64,000 nucleotides of DNA from JBFHIZ01 sp041596215 (lineage in GTDB: Bacteria; Bacillota; Clostridia; Lachnospirales; Lachnospiraceae), in NCBI GenBank assembly GCA_041596215.1, contig JBFHIZ010000006.1, positions 16,701 to 80,700 on the forward strand, written 5' to 3'. The notes under the pieces are model-generated. The model did no database searches, was not told where the DNA came from, and saw nothing but the letters and a program-made list of their open reading frames with translations. Position numbers and translations under genes: made by a program. Each line of letters opens with the position of its first letter. The first letter of the stretch is position 1. Shown piece after piece: positions 1 through 8,139 of the stretch.

Positions 1-523
1 CTGTAATATCGGTTACATTTGGACTCAATTTCATAATAATGGGTTGCTTTGCAATTTTTTTGATAGCTTTTGTGATTTCAAACAGCATCGTTGCATTTTG
101 TCCAAAAGCAATCGCTCCTTCTTTCACATTTGGACAAGACACATTAATCTCAAGCATATCTACTGGTTGATCCCCTAGTTTTTCTACAACCTTCACGTAA
201 TCTTCTACTTGTTTTCCACAAACATTTACAATTACTTTGGTATCAAATTGTTTTAAGAAGGGAAGGTCTCTTTTTATAAATACTTCGATCCCCGGATTTT
301 GTAAACCAATTGCGTTTAACATTCCGCCATAAGTTTCTGCAATCCTTGGTGTTGGATTTCCAAGCCATGGGGTATTAGAAACCCCTTTTGTAACAATTGC
401 TCCAAGTGCATTTAAATCAACAAATTCTTGATATTCCATTCCCGAGCCAAACGTTCCAGAAGCAGTCATCACCGGATTTTTCATTTCCACGCCAGCAATG
501 GTAATCTTTGTATTATGTTTCAT
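1..523 (-). CDS. pyrD: Dihydroorotate dehydrogenase (type 1B catalytic subunit), 3' part missing
   Basis: Oxidises dihydroorotate to orotate, the fourth step of UMP synthesis, using FMN. Only the first 174 codons are in the window. The visible protein starts MKHNTKITIAGVEMKNPVM and contains the family segments TASGTFG, KGVSNTPWLGNPTPRI and NVCGKQVEDY, then SVSCPN with the Cys-Pro-Asn typical of this enzyme. Its ATG shares one base with the stop of pyrK (TAATG), so the two are translationally coupled. The presence of PyrK makes this the NAD-dependent heterotetrameric type 1B form. The stop codon and terminator lie outside the window. Confidence 0.95.
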   Translation of the reverse strand, partial: MKHNTKITIAGVEMKNPVMTASGTFGSGMEYQEFVDLNALGAIVTKGVSNTPWLGNPTPRIAETYGGMLNAIGLQNPGIEVFIKRDLPFLKQFDTKVIVNVCGKQVEDYVKVVEKLGDQPVDMLEINVSCPNVKEGAIAFGQNATMLFEITKAIKKIAKQPIIMKLSPNVTDIT

Positions 524-1311
524 TATATTTCTACCTCCTGTGCCTCAAAAACAGGTCCTTCCACACATATTCGTTGATTTTTCACTTGTGAATGTTCATC
601 TATATCTACCGTTTCGCATACACAACCAAGACATGCGCCAACTCCGCAAGCCATTCTTTCTTCTAAAGAAAGGTATGCTTTTATTTCGATTTCTTTTGCA
701 TAGGCTTTAACGGCACGTAACATAGGTGTTGGTCCACATGCAAAAATAATATCGGCCTTAGTTTCCCATGTTTCTATGACGTTTAAAACATTCCCTCTGG
801 TTCCTAAACTTCCATCATCCGTTGCCAAATATACATTCCCCTGCGTTTTAAAATCGTCCACCAAAAACGTATGTGCATCTCGAAATCCTAAAACGATATC
901 TATTTCCATTTTGGAATCCTTTGCCCTAAGTTCTTTCGACAACTGTAATAACGGAGGAATTCCCATTCCTCCCCCTAAAAGCAAAACTCGTTTATGAATC
1001 CCTTCTTCCACCGGGTATCCATTACCCAAATTCCCCAAAAGAAAAATCGCATTCCCTTTTTCATAGGAAGCAAATTCCTTCGTTCCTTCTCCAACAACGC
1101 GATATACAAATCGTATCTTTTCTTTCTTTTTATCAATTTCGCAGATGCTAATTGGCCTTGGAAGTAATTTGGATGCATCTTGTGGATAAATAGATAAAAA
1201 TTGTCCTGCTTTTGCATTTTTCGCCAATTTTGAAGAAACCCACATATCAAAGATATCTTCTCCTAGGTTATCCTGCGAATATACCGTTGCAATTTCTTTT
1301 CTTTTCTTCAT
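523..1311 (-). CDS. pyrK: Dihydroorotate dehydrogenase electron-transfer subunit
   Basis: Passes electrons from dihydroorotate dehydrogenase to NAD+ through FAD and a [2Fe-2S] cluster. It has 262 residues, the normal length. Visible motifs: RPISIC near residue 52 (FAD binding), GGGMGIPP near 113 and CGPTPML near 192 (pyridine nucleotide binding). Near the C-terminus, Cys222, Cys227, Cys230 and Cys249 match the 2Fe-2S ligands. It lies between pyrC (15 bases upstream) and pyrD (one-base overlap), so the three are one transcription unit. Confidence 0.96.
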   Translation of the reverse strand: MKKRKEIATVYSQDNLGEDIFDMWVSSKLAKNAKAGQFLSIYPQDASKLLPRPISICEIDKKKEKIRFVYRVVGEGTKEFASYEKGNAIFLLGNLGNGYPVEEGIHKRVLLLGGGMGIPPLLQLSKELRAKDSKMEIDIVLGFRDAHTFLVDDFKTQGNVYLATDDGSLGTRGNVLNVIETWETKADIIFACGPTPMLRAVKAYAKEIEIKAYLSLEERMACGVGACLGCVCETVDIDEHSQVKNQRICVEGPVFEAQEVEI

Positions 1312-1326
1312 TTTCTCTTTCCTTTT

Positions 1327-2607
1327 TTATTCTTTTCGATACACAATGTTTCCATCCACAATCGTTAAATAAACAACCCCTGGCAATATCTCTCCTAAAA
1401 AAGGAGTGTTTTTTGATTTCGAAGCACAATGTGTGTACATTTCCGTTTCTTTTTCAGAAAAAACTACCAGGTCTGCTGGTCCGCCCACTCGAAGTTCTCC
1501 CGTATCTAATTGGTATAGTTCCGCTGGATTGCATGTCATTTTTTCTAATACTTCCATTAAGGTTAATTCACCCGTTTCCACGAGGTATTTAATACCCAAA
1601 GAAAGAGCTGTTTCTAATCCAATAATACCACTCGGTGCCCGAAAAAAATCTTCTTCCTTTTCTTCCATCGTATGTGGTGCATGATCCGTTGCAATAATAG
1701 ATATCACATTTTCCTTTAATCCTTGCACAATTGCTTTTCGATCCACTTCCGCTCGAAGTGGCGGATTCATCTTGGCCAATGTCCCCTTTGTTCGAATATC
1801 TTCCTCCGTCATTGAAAAATGATGTGGCGTTGCTTCCGCATAGATACGCCTGCTTATTTTTCTAGCTTCTCGTATATAATCCACACTTTCTTTGGTGCTT
1901 ACATGCTGTATATTTAAGATAGCATTCGTCTTCAAAGCAATTTCTAAATCTCTCTTTATCATAGAATACTCTGCTTTATTTGTTGCACCTTCCAAATAAA
2001 AATAAGCATTTGCAATTGTATCATTAATTCCATTATTCTTTATATATTTGGGGTCTTCTTCATGCAAGCTAATTGGCACTTCCAGTTCTGCAGTTTTTCG
2101 CATCGCTTTTTCTAATACTTCTTCCGAAAGAATTGGTCTTCCATCATCCGTAAACCCTACGGCTCCATTTGCTTTTAACATATCCATATCCGTAAGAAGC
2201 TCACCCTCCATATGCTTCGTTACTGTTGCACAAGTTTTTATATGAACTGGTAAATCTACCGCATTATTATTGATATAATTAATTACTTCCTTCGAATCCC
2301 CCACTGGTTTCGTATTTGCCATCAAAATTACCGTGGTATATCCACCTTTTTTTGCCGCTCTCGATTCGGTCAAAAGGTCTGCCTTATAGGTATATCCTGG
2401 GTCTCTAAAATGTGCATGCACATCCACAAGCCCTGGTGCAACGATTTTCCCAGCAACATCAATTATTTCCAATGCTTTATCCGAAATATCCTCTTCTTTT
2501 ATCTGTTTCTTCATTTGCAGAATTTTTCCTTCCGCAACTAAAACATCCATTTTTTCTTCTGTTTTACTTTTTGGATCCATCACATATCCGTTTTTCAGTA
2601 ATAGCAT
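1327..2607 (-). CDS. pyrC: Dihydroorotase
   Basis: Zinc amidohydrolase that closes carbamoyl aspartate to dihydroorotate in the cytosol, the third step of UMP synthesis. It has 426 residues, as in Gram-positive class I enzymes. Metal-site motifs are intact: DVHAHFRDPG (His64 and His66), His182 in SLHEED, His235 in NIQHVST, and TDHAPH near 307-312. It is first in a pyrC-pyrK-pyrD unit. No PyrR-type attenuator is visible in the short leader, and I could not find a convincing promoter for it in the gap shared with plsC. Confidence 0.96.
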   Translation of the reverse strand: MLLLKNGYVMDPKSKTEEKMDVLVAEGKILQMKKQIKEEDISDKALEIIDVAGKIVAPGLVDVHAHFRDPGYTYKADLLTESRAAKKGGYTTVILMANTKPVGDSKEVINYINNNAVDLPVHIKTCATVTKHMEGELLTDMDMLKANGAVGFTDDGRPILSEEVLEKAMRKTAELEVPISLHEEDPKYIKNNGINDTIANAYFYLEGATNKAEYSMIKRDLEIALKTNAILNIQHVSTKESVDYIREARKISRRIYAEATPHHFSMTEEDIRTKGTLAKMNPPLRAEVDRKAIVQGLKENVISIIATDHAPHTMEEKEEDFFRAPSGIIGLETALSLGIKYLVETGELTLMEVLEKMTCNPAELYQLDTGELRVGGPADLVVFSEKETEMYTHCASKSKNTPFLGEILPGVVYLTIVDGNIVYRKE

Positions 2608-2697
2608 GCAAAACCTCTTTCTTAAGCATTCTTGATTTTCCCTTTCAAGTATAAGGTATCTTTGTCAAAATTTCTACATGTTTCAGCATCTTTTTAC

Positions 2698-2726
2698 TTG
2701 CACCATATAGAATTAACCGATATAAT
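2698..2726 (+). promoter_or_regulatory. Sigma-A-type promoter of plsC
   Basis: TTGCAC, a 17-base spacer and a perfect TATAAT lie about 43 bases before the plsC start codon. Read directly from the sequence; not tested. Confidence 0.65.
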
Positions 2727-2768
2727 GTAAGCGATATCTGTGTCCATTTCAACATAGAAAGGGGTTTT

Positions 2769-3503
2769 ATGATTCGATATATTACCACGGTTATTTTTAT
2801 TGTTTCTTTTCTAATTATCAGCATCCCTATATTTTTGATTGAATTACTTCTCGGAATGTTTTCCAAAGATACACAAACAAAAAGTTCTCTTTCCATTGTC
2901 ACTTGGGCTTTCCGTGTAGTTTTATTTATTTCTGGTGTGAAATTAACAGTACTTGGCGAAGAACATGTACCTAAGGACAAAGCCGTTTTATATGTTGGAA
3001 ATCATACCAGCTTTTTTGATGTAATTCTTACTTATGTTCGTGTTCCTAGGCCAACCGGTTATATTTCCAAAAAGGAATTTGGAAAAATACCTCTTCTTTC
3101 AACCTGGATGAAATTTTTACATTGTCAATTCCTTGACCGTAACGATTTAAAATCCGGCGTTCGTATGATTTTAGCCTGTGTTGATTTAATAAAACGTGGA
3201 ATATCCGTTTGCGTTTTTCCAGAAGGAACCAGAAACAAAACACCTGACACCTTACTTCCTTTTCATAGTGGAAGTTTAAAAATTGCAAAAAAAGCAAATT
3301 GTCCTATTGTTCCCATGGCAATTAATAATTCTTCTGCTCTTTTTGAAATGCAATTTCCGAAAATTAAAAAAGCACATGTTATTTTGGAATATGGAAAACC
3401 TTATTATATTACAGATTTAGACCCTGAAGATCAAAAACACATTGGTGACTATGTTCAAAACCAACTTCAAACAATGTATAACAAAAATAAAGAACTTGTA
3501 TAA
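2769..3503 (+). CDS. plsC: 1-acylglycerol-3-phosphate O-acyltransferase
   Basis: Adds the second acyl chain to lysophosphatidic acid, giving phosphatidic acid at the inner face of the membrane. It has 244 residues. An N-terminal hydrophobic helix (about 7-30) anchors it. The catalytic NHTSFFD (Asn78 to Asp84, the NHx4D box) and FPEGTRNKT (from 150, glycerophosphate binding) are both present. It is a single gene on the plus strand with its own promoter and a GAAAGGGG ribosome site, divergent from pyrC. A hairpin follows the stop codon. Confidence 0.92.
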   Translation: MIRYITTVIFIVSFLIISIPIFLIELLLGMFSKDTQTKSSLSIVTWAFRVVLFISGVKLTVLGEEHVPKDKAVLYVGNHTSFFDVILTYVRVPRPTGYISKKEFGKIPLLSTWMKFLHCQFLDRNDLKSGVRMILACVDLIKRGISVCVFPEGTRNKTPDTLLPFHSGSLKIAKKANCPIVPMAINNSSALFEMQFPKIKKAHVILEYGKPYYITDLDPEDQKHIGDYVQNQLQTMYNKNKELV

Positions 3504-3511
3504 TTAAAAAG

Positions 3512-3547
3512 GAGTCGTAGAATTCTCATTCTTCAACTCTTTTTTTT
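3512..3547. terminator. Bidirectional terminator between plsC and murF
   Basis: A 28-base imperfect hairpin (12-base arms with two mismatches, loop TCTC, 3512-3539) is followed by eight T on the plus strand and flanked by an A run on the other side. It can end both convergent genes. Its T run touches the murF stop codon. Confidence 0.7.
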
Positions 3548-4918
3548 CTAAGAATTTATATATTCTACAATCTCTTGAAATCCTGCTGCATTGGATGCCT
3601 TGACTAAAATGGTATCCTTTTCTTTTAAAATGCTATGTATTTCTTGATAGAAATCTTTTTTCTCTGAGAAATACAAAACATTTTCAGAAGTATTCTCTAT
3701 ATCCCTTGCTGCCTCTGCTGCATATTTTGCAAGTTTTCCAATAAAAATCAATTGATCTATCTTCTTCTTTTTCGCATAAATCCCTATATTTTTATGCAAA
3801 GAAATCGTATCCGTTCCTAATTCTCCCATATCTCCTATAATTGCAACCGTTCTCGTTGTTGATGTCGCCAATAAATCTATTGCCGCCCGCATAGAAACAG
3901 GGTTTGCATTATAACAGTCATCAATAATCGTATAATTTTCATTTTGAATAATATTGTTTCGGCTTCCTACCGTAGTAACATTTTGCATTCCATTTTCTAT
4001 CTCTTCTTTTGTTAATTCAAACAATTCTCCTACCGATACTGCTGCTAGCGCATTATAAATCATATGTTGTCCAGGAAGTGGAATCTGCACTTGATATTCT
4101 CCCTGTTTTCCATGGATGATACAGTTTGTTCCAAAAAGCCCCCTATCTTCCACATTTGTTGCGTATACATCATTATCCTTTGATAAGCCAAAATGAATTT
4201 GATGTTTCGCTTTTGGCTCGGAAATGGTTAATAGCATCCGATCATCCCCATTACTAATTAACGTTCCATCCATTTGCATATAATCTAGCATTTCTGACTT
4301 TGCTTCTAACACTCCTTCCAAGGAACCAAGATATTCCAAATGGCATTCTCCAATATTTGTCATTACACATACATCTGGCTCGGCCGCTTTTGCCATTCTA
4401 CGCATCTCGCCAAATTGATTGATTCCCATTTCTAGAACCGCGAGTTCATCGGTGTCTGTAATTTCAAAAATCGTTAATGGTAATCCCACGATATTATTAT
4501 GATTTCCCTTCGTTTTTAACACCCTATATTTTTGCGATAAAACAGCCGCTATAAATTCTTTTGTCGTTGTTTTTCCAACGCTTCCCGTAATTGCTATGGT
4601 TTTAACATCTAATTGTTTACGATAAAATTCTGCTAGCCTTAATAACGCTTCCAAACCGTCCTTCACTAAAATATAAGGAATATTTTCTTCCTCTGGTTTC
4701 TTTTCACAAATTACAGCAAAAGCTTCTTTTTTCATTACATCAGAAATAAAGGTGTGTCCATCCACACGCTCACCTTTTAAAGCGATAAATAGTCCATCTT
4801 TCTTTACCGTTCTTGAGTCTATCGAAATACCAGTTATTTCCTTTTCTTGGTCAGCACCTGCTGCATGTAATTCTCCTCCAAGAATGTGATACATGTTTTT
4901 TAACGTCATATGTTTCAT
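3548..4918 (-). CDS. murF: UDP-MurNAc-tripeptide:D-Ala-D-Ala ligase
   Basis: Adds D-Ala-D-Ala to UDP-MurNAc-tripeptide with ATP, the last cytosolic step of the peptidoglycan monomer. It has 456 residues, the usual size. The ATP loop GSVGKTTTKE (112-121) is intact, as is the following GNHNNIVGLPLT segment, and IIDDCYNANPVSM marks the C-terminal Mur ligase region. Its ATG overlaps the ddl stop (ATGA), so ddl, which makes its D-Ala-D-Ala substrate, is translated directly ahead of it. Confidence 0.96.
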   Translation of the reverse strand: MKHMTLKNMYHILGGELHAAGADQEKEITGISIDSRTVKKDGLFIALKGERVDGHTFISDVMKKEAFAVICEKKPEEENIPYILVKDGLEALLRLAEFYRKQLDVKTIAITGSVGKTTTKEFIAAVLSQKYRVLKTKGNHNNIVGLPLTIFEITDTDELAVLEMGINQFGEMRRMAKAAEPDVCVMTNIGECHLEYLGSLEGVLEAKSEMLDYMQMDGTLISNGDDRMLLTISEPKAKHQIHFGLSKDNDVYATNVEDRGLFGTNCIIHGKQGEYQVQIPLPGQHMIYNALAAVSVGELFELTKEEIENGMQNVTTVGSRNNIIQNENYTIIDDCYNANPVSMRAAIDLLATSTTRTVAIIGDMGELGTDTISLHKNIGIYAKKKKIDQLIFIGKLAKYAAEAARDIENTSENVLYFSEKKDFYQEIHSILKEKDTILVKASNAAGFQEIVEYINS

Positions 4919-5955
4919 AAATGTTCCGCCTTCTTCTTCATCGCTAATTCTACAATCTTTTCACATAATTCCTCAAAGTTCATTCCATTCGCAGCAGCTT
5001 CCTGTGGCAAAAGTGACGTGGGTGTCATTCCCGGCAATGTATTTGCCTCTAGACAATAAATACTCTCATCTTCTTTCATAAGGAAATCCATTCTCGCATA
5101 AGTCTCATACCGAAGTGCAAAAAATACTTTTTCCGCACATTGTTTCATTTTAATTTCCACCTCTTTTGGTATATTCGCTGGGCAGGTTTCTACCGTACTA
5201 TCCTTTTGATATTTATTCTTGTAATCATAAAATCCTTCTTTCGGTGCAATCTCTATAATAGGCAAAGCTTTTCCATCCAATACTCCAACAGAAAACTCTC
5301 TTCCTTTTATATATTCTTCAATTACCAGTTCCTCTTCATATGAAAATGCTTTTTCCTTGGCTCTTTCGTAATCTTCTTCTTTTGTTACAATATACACACC
5401 GACGCTGGATCCTCCACAAACAGTTTTTACAACACAAGGAACTGGAATCTCTCTCTTATCTTGCTGCCCTTTTTTTAATCGCACACCCTTTGGTGTCGGA
5501 ATTTGATAGGCATTCATAATTTCTTTGGCTATTGTTTTATCCATTGCAAGCATCGCACTTGCATAATTTGTTCCCGTATATTTAATTCCTAACAAGTCAA
5601 ACATCCCTTGTACTTTTCCATTTTCACCACTCGTTCCATGTAAAGCAATAAAAACCAAATCCGCTTTTTCACATAATTCTAAAACTTGTGGTCCAAAAAA
5701 TGTATTCCCTCCATCTGCACGCATACTTTTGATTTTCTGAATGTCTGGATCTGCTTCCTCAATTCCCACTTCTCGATTCACCATGTTTTTGCATGCTACA
5801 AATACATCTCCTTCGACTTTCTCACAACCAAGATAAGAATCCACTAATATGGCTTGATGACCTTTTTGAACTAAAGCTTGATGTATCAGCCTTCCTGAGC
5901 TAAGAGAAACATCTCTTTCCGTACTAATGCCACCTGCTAAAACTACAATTTTCAT
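4915..5955 (-). CDS. ddl: D-alanine--D-alanine ligase
   Basis: ATP-grasp enzyme that joins two D-alanines for peptidoglycan. Motifs: the N-terminal VVLAGGISTERDVSL loop, VVKTVCGGSSVGV (ATP binding), EEYIKGREFSVGV, and the metal site CLEANTLPGMTPTSL. I chose the ATG at 5955 (protein MKIVVLAGG, 346 residues) because GAGG lies six bases before it. An ATG four codons upstream is possible but has a poor ribosome site. It forms an ATGA overlap with murF and follows a GH9-like lipoprotein gene by about 20 bases. Confidence 0.95.
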   Translation of the reverse strand: MKIVVLAGGISTERDVSLSSGRLIHQALVQKGHQAILVDSYLGCEKVEGDVFVACKNMVNREVGIEEADPDIQKIKSMRADGGNTFFGPQVLELCEKADLVFIALHGTSGENGKVQGMFDLLGIKYTGTNYASAMLAMDKTIAKEIMNAYQIPTPKGVRLKKGQQDKREIPVPCVVKTVCGGSSVGVYIVTKEEDYERAKEKAFSYEEELVIEEYIKGREFSVGVLDGKALPIIEIAPKEGFYDYKNKYQKDSTVETCPANIPKEVEIKMKQCAEKVFFALRYETYARMDFLMKEDESIYCLEANTLPGMTPTSLLPQEAAANGMNFEELCEKIVELAMKKKAEHL

Positions 5956-5974
5956 GTTTATCCTCATTTCCTAC

Positions 5975-7300
5975 TTATTCTATACTCTCTTGCTGCATAT
6001 ATCCACTTATTAAGACCAAAAATTTATTATTCAAATCCAATCGCTTTTCAAAAATTTCTTCCGCATAAGTATATCCCATTTCTGAAATATAGGAAAGTCC
6101 TTCCGTATTTAGCCCCGTCAAATAGGCTTCAATTTCTTTTTCTAATTCATCATACTCTTCACTATAATTAATCTCATTTATCCATAGAATTTTCATGCCA
6201 TATATCAGCAAGGAATCCACACTCTTTAACTCATAAAAAAACGGATATTTCCCCGCATTTTCTGTCCATCCAATTACGTCCAACCGAATAGTATCCATAC
6301 GCTCATTACAAAAATCCACCGTTACCGTTCTTCTTGTTGACATGTGTGTCACATCTGCATAAAACGTACATACATTTTTCTCTTGCAGAGAAGAAATTCT
6401 TTCTCCATATTTTTCTGCATCTTTTCGATACATGTACTTTCCCGTACTTCGATATAATTCCGTTGCTGCAAAGTAAGCATAACTTTCATATTCCGTTATG
6501 CTTTCGTCCTCCGTTAAAAGCAGTATAGCTTTAGAATATTGGTTTATTGCAATTGCCTGATACTCTTTCGTTTTCTTTGCATCATATTCGTTGAAATTAT
6601 AAGATAATTTTGCAAAAAACGCTGCTTCTAAAAAAACATGATTTACATTGCTTTCCGTTTCTTCTTCCTCTTCAACCAATGAAATTGCAACCGCATCAAG
6701 ATAATCCAAAATATCTGGAATTTGATTTGGAATGGTATACACATCCCCATCTAAAAATGAGGTTTGATACATCTCATGTGCAAGCAATAAAGGAATCAAG
6801 TCCGTAAGGGTATCTTTCTCCACATATTCCGAAGGATCTTTTGCTATTTGATTTTCTAGCAATTGATGAAAAATTTTTTCTTTTGTTTCCATCCCTGCAA
6901 TTGAAAAAGGATAAGATTCTCCAATTTTCTTAGTTTTAATATAATATTTCCCTGGCTTTTTTAATTCTGTAAAATCTCCAATCGCATATCCATCTTTTAT
7001 CGTCTTTTCTATACTTCCTTCAAAAACAACAAGATCCGTGTCATACTCAAGCACTTGAAATATCTCCGATAAATTATCTCCTAAAAAATAGACATTCTTT
7101 TTATCCGTCGCTTGATAGCCAGCCTGATTCACTAATACGTTTGGAGTATAAACCTTTGTCTCATAAGAAATCACGAATTCTTTCGCTGTAAGATCTCTCT
7201 CTTCTGCCGTTATTACGCTGCCATCTATATTTTCATTACTTTTACATCCACTTAATAAGCAAAGTAATATTCCAATTATGAGTAAACGATATTTCTTCAA
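5975..7300 (-). CDS. Lipoprotein with GH9-like architecture, apparently catalytically inactive
   Basis: A 441-residue exported lipoprotein. The signal peptide ends in the lipobox LLSGC (Cys19). Residues about 53-135 resemble the Ig-like domain that precedes family 9 glycoside hydrolases (VNQAGY at 57-62, then GDFTELKKPGKYYI). IPNQIPDILDYLD (190-202) resembles the GH9 core segment usually written PESGNGIPDILDE, and YESYAYFAATELYRSTGKYMYR near 271-292 resembles a GH9 barrel helix. The DAGD catalytic-base motif and a clear acid glutamate are not found. It shares a transcription unit with ddl and murF, so a surface wall or polysaccharide-binding role is possible. Function not established. Confidence 0.6.
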   Translation of the reverse strand: MKKYRLLIIGILLCLLSGCKSNENIDGSVITAEERDLTAKEFVISYETKVYTPNVLVNQAGYQATDKKNVYFLGDNLSEIFQVLEYDTDLVVFEGSIEKTIKDGYAIGDFTELKKPGKYYIKTKKIGESYPFSIAGMETKEKIFHQLLENQIAKDPSEYVEKDTLTDLIPLLLAHEMYQTSFLDGDVYTIPNQIPDILDYLDAVAISLVEEEEETESNVNHVFLEAAFFAKLSYNFNEYDAKKTKEYQAIAINQYSKAILLLTEDESITEYESYAYFAATELYRSTGKYMYRKDAEKYGERISSLQEKNVCTFYADVTHMSTRRTVTVDFCNERMDTIRLDVIGWTENAGKYPFFYELKSVDSLLIYGMKILWINEINYSEEYDELEKEIEAYLTGLNTEGLSYISEMGYTYAEEIFEKRLDLNNKFLVLISGYMQQESIE

Positions 7301-7331
7301 TTTAATTTCCTCAATCTTTCTTATTCTCTTT

Positions 7332-7360
7332 ATTATAACCCGTAGATAAATTCCCGTAAA
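7332..7360 (-). promoter_or_regulatory. Promoter of the GH9-like lipoprotein-ddl-murF unit
   Basis: On the minus strand, TTTACG (7360-7355), a 17-base spacer and TATAAT (7337-7332) lie about 30 bases before the lipoprotein start. Confidence 0.5.
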
Positions 7361-7372
7361 GAATGATTTTCT

Positions 7373-7400
7373 TTGATTATTTTATTTTTTGTGCTACTAT
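7373..7400 (+). promoter_or_regulatory. Promoter of the MerR-family gene
   Basis: TTGATT (7373-7378), a 16-base spacer and TACTAT (7395-7400) precede the gene. The -35 elements of this promoter and the divergent lipoprotein promoter are only about 12 bases apart, so one bound regulator could affect both. Confidence 0.45.
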
Positions 7401-7462
7401 AAGAGTAGTTCAAACATGAATCATATTTACAATTTATTTATTTATTGAAATGGAGGTTTCAT

Positions 7463-8080
7463 ATGAATATTACAGATGTGGAAAAAGAAGTTGGGCTAAA
7501 CAAATCCAATATTAAATTTTACCAAAATGAGGGACTTATTGCCCCTGGTAAAAATCCAGAAACAGGTAAGATTGATTTCTCACCAGAAGATATAGCTGCA
7601 TTAAAAAAAATTAAAATTCTTAGAGTTGCTGGCGTTCCTTTAAAGGAAGTAAAGTCTCTTATCCTTTCCAATAAAAGCCTAATGGATGCATTAAACGAAA
7701 CAGAACAAGTACTAAATGAAGAAATCATTATACTAGAAGAAAAGAAAGCATTATGTGACAGTATTCGCTTACGTGGAGAAACTTTTCATGATATGAATTT
7801 AGAAGCCTATGATTTGGAAGTGCAACTTCCTCATAATGATTTGCGACAAATCAATGCTACGGACAAAGTATTACGCGCCAAATTTATTGATTTTTTAGCT
7901 GCTCTTTTTGGAATATTAATCGCACTCACCTATATTATTGTCCCAATCTATTTTGTATTATCAAAATCGGAAAGCAGTCTCCCTTGGTGGCTCATTGTAA
8001 TTGGTGCAATTTTTGAAATTGCTTGTATTCTCACCTTATTAACAGGCAACAAAAAAAAGAAACGTATTCCAAAAAAATAA
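7463..8080 (+). CDS. MerR-family transcriptional regulator with two C-terminal membrane helices
   Basis: The first ~70 residues are a MerR winged helix (ITDVEKEVGLNKSNIKFYQ, then NEGLIAP, IKILRVAGVPLKEVK). A helical stretch follows (about 70-110), then two hydrophobic helices: about 140-166 (FLAALFGILIALTYIIVPIY) and about 174-195 (WWLIVIGAIFEIACILTLL). It ends in a basic tail. No cysteine or drug-binding effector domain is seen, so the membrane part may be the sensor. I start it at 7463 because GGAGG lies six bases upstream, giving 205 residues. A start six codons earlier is less likely. Target unknown; the divergent wall cluster is a candidate. Confidence 0.75.
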   Translation: MNITDVEKEVGLNKSNIKFYQNEGLIAPGKNPETGKIDFSPEDIAALKKIKILRVAGVPLKEVKSLILSNKSLMDALNETEQVLNEEIIILEEKKALCDSIRLRGETFHDMNLEAYDLEVQLPHNDLRQINATDKVLRAKFIDFLAALFGILIALTYIIVPIYFVLSKSESSLPWWLIVIGAIFEIACILTLLTGNKKKKRIPKK

Positions 8081-8094
8081 AGATTTTTATAACA

Positions 8095-8126
8095 AAAAAA
8101 ATACACCATAAAACGTGTATTTTTTT
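8095..8126. terminator. Bidirectional terminator between the MerR gene and the hydratase
   Basis: Twelve-base complementary arms (AAAAAAATACAC and its complement, 8095-8106 and 8115-8126) enclose an 8-base loop. An A run lies on one side and a T run on the other, so either strand gives a stem with a U tail. Confidence 0.75.
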
Positions 8127-8139
8127 TGCACTTTTATCT

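Noticed and set aside
2608..2768. PyrR attenuator or clear pyrC promoter
   Set aside because: The TTGACA on the minus strand (2668-2663) has no -10 box at usable spacing, and no anti-terminator or terminator pair was seen.
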